Shown here one piece after another: positions 59,627 through 64,000 of a stretch of 64,000 nt of DNA. The notes below the pieces were generated by a model. The model was not told the DNA's origin and ran no database searches. It saw nothing but the letters and a program-made list of their open reading frames with translations. Position numbers and translations under genes: made by a program. The DNA comes from Cyanophora paradoxa (lineage: Eukaryota; Glaucocystophyceae; Cyanophorales; Cyanophoraceae): assembly GCA_004431415.1 (NCBI GenBank), contig QPMI01000212.1:62001-126000 (forward strand). The letters run 5' to 3'. Positions within the stretch are counted from its first letter, which is position 1. Every line of letters starts with the position of its first letter.

Positions 59627-62600
59627 ATGGGCCGGGGCGACGGGGCGGTCGCCTGCTGGATGCTCGCGCTCCTCGCGTCAGCGCTAGCCACGGACCTCGC
59701 CGACCCCGCGCTCCACGGCAGCAAGGTGCACAGTGATGAATTGCTGGTGCATCGCTGCGCCAGATTACGACGCCCCCAGATACTGCTGCGCTCCGGGACC
59801 TTGGACACCGCGGCGGTCCCGGCCCCGCGCATCGCAACCAAGTCGCTGGTCGACGCCAGCGTCGAGATACCAGTCCTGGTTCGTACCTCGGGAAGGGCAT
59901 TGCCCAGGGCTCTGAGCACCGGCTCGCTGCGCCCAAGTCTTCGAACCGCCGCGGGCGGCAGGTTCACATTGAGGAGCACGCGGCGAGCGAGCAGACGGCG
60001 GTGGAGGCGCTGCTCGCGGGCGCTGGCGTCAAGGCGACCGTGCTCGGCTACGTCCCCCACCACACGTGTCCGTCCCCGCCGCCCCCAACGCCCCCTGCTC
60101 TCTCCGAGGGCCCGCGCAGGGCTGCTGCTCTGCACGGCCGGAGAAGCCGAGCGCATCCGCACCCTGGAGCCGCGGGGCGTCTCGTGGGCGCGCCGGCCGC
60201 TCCCACCGCCCCTCTGCCGGCGCGGGGCGCTCACGGTGCGCAGGCGGGGCCGCTGGAGGCGGGCCAGAAGCTGAGCGAGGGCGAGTTTGGGTCGGGGGGC
60301 GCCCCCGCCCTCGAGGTCTACTTCGCCGTAGCCCCGGGCGCCGAGGGGCCCGACCTCGGTGGCCCCAGCTCGCTGCCGCCCCGCCTCCTCCCCGGCCCCT
60401 GACGCCCCCCCAGAGGAGATCGCGCAGGCGGCGGAGGCGGCCGGGGCGGTGCCGCCGGGGGCGCTCCGCTTCCGGCGCCTCTCGGCGGGCGCGGCGGCGG
60501 CGTCGCTCGCGGGGCGCCGGGGGCGGCGCTGCCGCTGGCGCGCTTCCTCGCGGGGCGGGCGGAGGTCCTCTGGGTGGGGCCTCGGCGCGCCACCCGCGCC
60601 CTGCGCAACCGGCACGCCTCCTCCGTCGTCCAGGGCGGCGACGTGCGCGCTCGCCGGGGCGTCGCGGGGCGGGGCGGCGTGGCGGGGGCGGGGCGGCTGA
60701 GGCGGGGGCGGGGGCAGGGGTCGACGGCGCCGGTGCACGCGCGGGGCCTGCGGGGCGAGGGCGAGATCGTCGGCATCGCCGACGACGGCGTCGACTGGGA
60801 CCACGTCCGCCCCCGCCCGCCCCCGGCGCTCCGGCCGCCGGCTGGCTCTGACTGCGGGGCCCCGCGCGCGCCGCGGCAGTGCCTGCTGCGGGAGGCGGCG
60901 GGGGCGTCGGAGAAGCCGCCGGCCTCGCCGGACCTCACCCGCCGCAAGATCGTCGCCTACCGCGTCTTCCCGGGCGCCGACACCGACACCTGCCAGGCCG
61001 GCAACTCCTGCAACAAGGTCCCCCCCCGCCCCCCGCCCCTCCGCCCCACTAGCTCCTCGATTTCGCGTCGGCGTCTCGCCCCCCGCTTGTCGGACACATC
61101 CGTCCGCCTCCCGCCGACGGCCAGCGGCGCAGCACGGGACGCACGTGGCGGCGAGCCTCGTCGGGGAGGCACTGTACCCCGGCAACGCGAGCGTGCAGGG
61201 GGCGGCCGGCTCCTACCACGGCGTCGCCCCGGGCGCCAAGCTCGTCTTCCAGGACTTCGGCGCCTTCGACGACGCCGTGCCGCCCGCCCGCCCCTCCCCG
61301 CCCCCGCCGCCCCGCCCACGCTGCGGCGCGCAGCTCGCGGAGAGCATCGACCCCGTAGACACGCAGCTCTTCGGCCCCGCGTACGAGATGGGCGTCCGCA
61401 TCCACTCCGACTCGTGGGGCTGCGCCCCCGACGAGGGCCAGGCGCGCGGCACCGCCGGCTGCGCTGGGCTGGGCGTGACGGGGCGCGGGGCGGGGGCAGA
61501 CGGTGGCGGAGGCGTGCAACGTGTACAGCGCGGAGACGGCGCTGACGGACGCCTTCGTGTGGCGGCGCCCCGACTTCCTGGTCGTCTACGCGGCCGGCAA
61601 CGACGGGGACCAGGGGGCCGCCTCCGTCGGCGCCCCCGCCGTCGCCAAGAACGCCCTCTCCGTCGGCGCCTCCCAGGGGCCCCTCGCCTCCTTCCTCGTC
61701 CGCCCCGCCCCGCCCCCGCCCCCGCCCCGCCCCCGCCCTCCGCCCCCGCCCCCGCCCCTCCCCCGCCCCGCCCCCGTCCCCTGCATGCTCTGGCACGCGC
61801 CCTTCCGTCTTTGTAGGGCGAGGGCCCTCCCCCCGCGTCTCTCTCACGCTCTCCGATGTGCCACTCCCCAAGCTCTCCTGAGTGCCCCCTCCGTCGCTCG
61901 GCAGCTAGATCAAAGCGGGCCGGGCGCGCTTCTCCTCCTGCGCTGACCCGGGGCCCCGCACTGCAGAGCGCGGCCGACTATCCGGAGGACAACCGCTGCT
62001 GCATCACCCGGTGCGTTCCGCTTTCCTGGCGATCCCGCACGGGCGCCTGCTGACCGCCGGCCGCAGCCGCGACTGCTGCCGGGCCCTCCTCGTGCGCACA
62101 CCCCGCGTCCCTGCCCGGGGCGGCCGCAGCTGACGGCCCACTGCCACAGACGGCGGAGCTGTACAACCAAAACAACCTGGCGTGGTTCAGCTCCCTCGGT
62201 GCGTCCGCTCTGCCCTGCCCTCGGGGGCGCCGGGGAGCAGCGGCTGCTCACGGGGCGCAGGGCCGACCTGGGACGGCCGCCTCAAGCCCGACATCGTCGC
62301 CCGTGCGCCCTCGCGCCGCCCGCCGCAACGCCCGCGCGCGCGTGCCTCTCGGGCTCCGAAACGCCCGGCAGCGGGCCAGTACGTCACGTCGGCCCTCTCC
62401 ACGCGCTCCTACGACGATTTCCAGGCCCGCCGTCGCCCCCACCCGCCGCCCCCGCGCCGGCCCACACGCGCGTCGCCCACAGTGCGACAAGGCCTTCATT
62501 TCGGCCCAGGGCACCTCCGTGCGCCCCGCACACCTCTCTCTCACAGCCGACCCCTCACGGCGCCCTCAGATGGCTGCCCCGTTCGTGGCGGGGGCGGCGG

Positions 62601-64000
62601 CGCTGGTGCGGCAGTACCTGCGTGAGGGGTACTTCCCCTCGGGGGCGGCACGGGCGGCGGACGCGATCCCGTCGCCCTCGGCGGCGCTGCTGCGGGCCAT
62701 GCTGCTCCACTCGGCCGCCTCCCTCACGGGCTTCCTCCCGACCCGCGACAACCCCCGCGGCAGCCCGCTCCCCGCCGCCCCCAGCTTCCCCCAGGCGCCT
62801 CCCCGCCTGCCGCGGCCCCCTCCCCTCGGGCCTGAGGCGCGGCAGGGGTACGGGGTGGTGCGGCTGGCGTCGGTGCTGCGCTTCCCCGACTCGGCGTTCA
62901 ACCTGCACCTGCACGACTCGCCGGTGGCGCCCCCCGCCGGCGAGCTCGTCGAGTACCGCCTCCAGGCCCGCCGCGCCGCGCCCCGCCGGCCGGCCGCGCT
63001 GGGGTGGGGCGGGGTGAGGCGGGGGCGGCAGGTGACGGAGGGCGGGGGGCCGCTGCGGGCGACGCTGGCGTGGACGGACCCGCCGGCCTCGGCCATGTCC
63101 GCCCTCGCCCTCGTCAACGACCTCAACCTCATCGTCGTCGCCGAGGCCCGCCCCGCCCCCTCCCCGCCCCGCCCCGCCCGAGCGCCCCGCCCCCCGCAGG
63201 CCACCGGCGAGACCTTCCGGGGCAACGGCGGCGCTCGTCTCGATAACCTCAACAACAACGAGCAGGTCACGATCTCCGCGCCTCGCGCGGCGGTCTACGC
63301 CGTCCGCATCAACGGCTCCGTCCGCACCGGTGCGCTCCGCCGCCCGCGCCCCGCCCCGCTCCGCCCCCGCGAGCCCGCCGCCGCAGGCCCGCAGCCGTAC
63401 GCCCTCGTCATCACCGGCCGCTTCACCCTCCTATCCCCGGCCTCGGGTGCGCGGGGCGCGCTCCCCCCGTTGGGCGGCCGCCGAAGGGGCGGGGCAGGGA
63501 CGCGGGTGAGTCAGGCGAGCGAGACGGGCTCGTCCTCGAGCTCCCTCAGCAGCGGGGCCGTCGCCGGCATCGCCGCCGGGGCCGCCGCCGCCGGCCTGCT
63601 CCTCCTCGCCCTCGCGTGCGCCCCCGCCGCTGCCCCCGCCACTGCGCCCCCCGACCCCGCCCTCAACCCCAGAATCTTCTCCCTCGTCTACCTCTCCCGG
63701 CGCCAGTCACGGCCCCAGGGCCACACCGTTGGGCCTCCGGCCCCTCCCCCGCCTCCACCGCCCCTCGCCCCTGCACCGGGCCCTGCGCCTCTCGGACCCT
63801 CTAACTACAGCCCGTACCCCACCGCCTATCCCTCCGCCCCCGCCTACCCCTCCGCCCCCTACCCGCCGGCCCCCTACCCGCCCTACCCTGCTCCAAGCGC
63901 CCCCCCGGTAAACCCCTGCTTTTGTTGTCCGCGCGCCCTCACAAGAGCACCGACGCTCGCGCAGCAGGCGGCGCCGTTCGTGCCGCCCCGCGCGGCCGCG
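59627..64000 (+). CDS. Subtilisin-family (S8) membrane-anchored serine protease, 3' end beyond window
   Basis: Signal peptide MGRGDGAVACWMLALLASAL at ATG 59627. The propeptide-like region reads HIEEHAASEQTAVEALLAGA, VKATVLGYVPHHT and AERIRTLEPRGVSWVGA, a typical S8 prodomain pattern. Catalytic residues: Asp in GIADDGVDWDH (about 60780), His in HGTHVAASLVGEALYPGN (61131-61180), oxyanion Asn in YAAGNDGDQGAASVGAPA (about 61597) and Ser in QGTS|MAAPFVAGAAALVRQY, split by an intron (62519-62569). DSWGCAPDEGQ, WDGRLKPDIVA and the C-terminal sandwich (LRATLAWTDPPASAMSALAL with VNDLNLIVVA; VYAVRINGSVRTG; YALVITGRFTLL) match the branch that includes Dictyostelium Tag proteases. A Ser-rich stalk and TM, SSGAVAGIAAGAAAAGLLLL, precede a cytoplasmic Pro/Tyr-rich tail (YPSAPAYPSAPYPPAPYPPY) that continues past 64000. 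107 bp from the Omp85 start. Confidence 0.88.

Noticed and set aside
5000-63500. (CGCCC)n / (GGGGC)n tracts as satellite or CRISPR-like arrays
   Set aside because: They sit inside individual introns with splice signals at both ends and have no regular repeat-spacer structure.
1-64000. tRNA or rRNA genes
   Set aside because: TTCGAATCC-like B-box words (for example near 4545, 19597 and 29765) lack a matching A box and cloverleaf. No rRNA sequence was recognised.

Overview
This window reads as nuclear DNA of a flagellated, photosynthetic eukaryote with very GC-rich, intron-dense, tightly packed genes. Exons are interrupted every few hundred bases by short introns (about 40-180 nt). Most introns begin GTGCGCC or GTACCCC, are filled with C-rich CGCCC-type runs on the sense strand, and end in CAG. 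A surprising number begin with GC instead of GT. Several products are plastid proteins: a CtpA-type D1 processing peptidase, a PsbP-family protein, an Omp85 channel and an HLIP-like protein. Their presequences start M-x(1-3)-F and have no ER signal peptide. That phenylalanine-led, one-step presequence is the hallmark of glaucophyte (Cyanophora-type) plastid import, so a glaucophyte is my best guess. The lineage is inferred, not proven. Ciliary genes (TMEM107, an ADIP/SSX2IP-family protein, a candidate axonemal protein) fit a biflagellate cell.

Layout. 1-12.5 kb: a gene scrap at the left edge, then a roughly 5-kb segment present twice in tandem. Each copy carries a small helical-repeat/TM ORF (+) facing the 3' part of an O-GlcNAc transferase gene (-). 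Only the right-hand copy (to 12521) has the complete TPR-OGT gene with its start and a signal peptide. 12.6-20 kb: CtpA (+), RAMP4/SERP1 (-), and a large gene (+) encoding a protein with two AT-hooks and a series of bacterial MerR/excisionase-like winged HTH units, possibly plastid-targeted. 21-30 kb: a WD40 protein (-), the nucleotide-excision-repair factor XPC/Rad4 (+), and a P-loop kinase-like protein with a degenerate Walker A (+). 30-37 kb: a kelch protein with an acidic tail (-), TMEM107 (-), TFIIH subunit TFB5 (+). 37-45 kb: a small unknown protein (-), a candidate axonemal protein (+), PsbP-like (-), the ADIP-family coiled coil (+), and a plastid protein fusing an HLIP helix to a CURT1/CAAD-like half (+). 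45-64 kb: calpain (-), an unknown protein (-), a type I membrane protein ending in a CaaX box (+), a candidate N-myristoylated protein (+), the Omp85 (OEP80/TOC75-type) channel (-), and a subtilisin-family protease that runs off the right edge (+).

Organisation. Eight gene pairs are head-to-head with only about 70-370 bp between start codons, so bidirectional promoters appear to be the rule. The gaps between convergent genes are longer and locally AT-rich, and they hold most of the repeats and palindromes. Two nucleotide-excision-repair genes lie 8 kb apart. At least five genes have presequences consistent with the plastid.

All gene models were spliced by eye. Start codons and exon edges are approximate unless an exact junction is quoted. 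Long open frames opposite or overlapping these genes are by-products of the extreme GC content and were not called.
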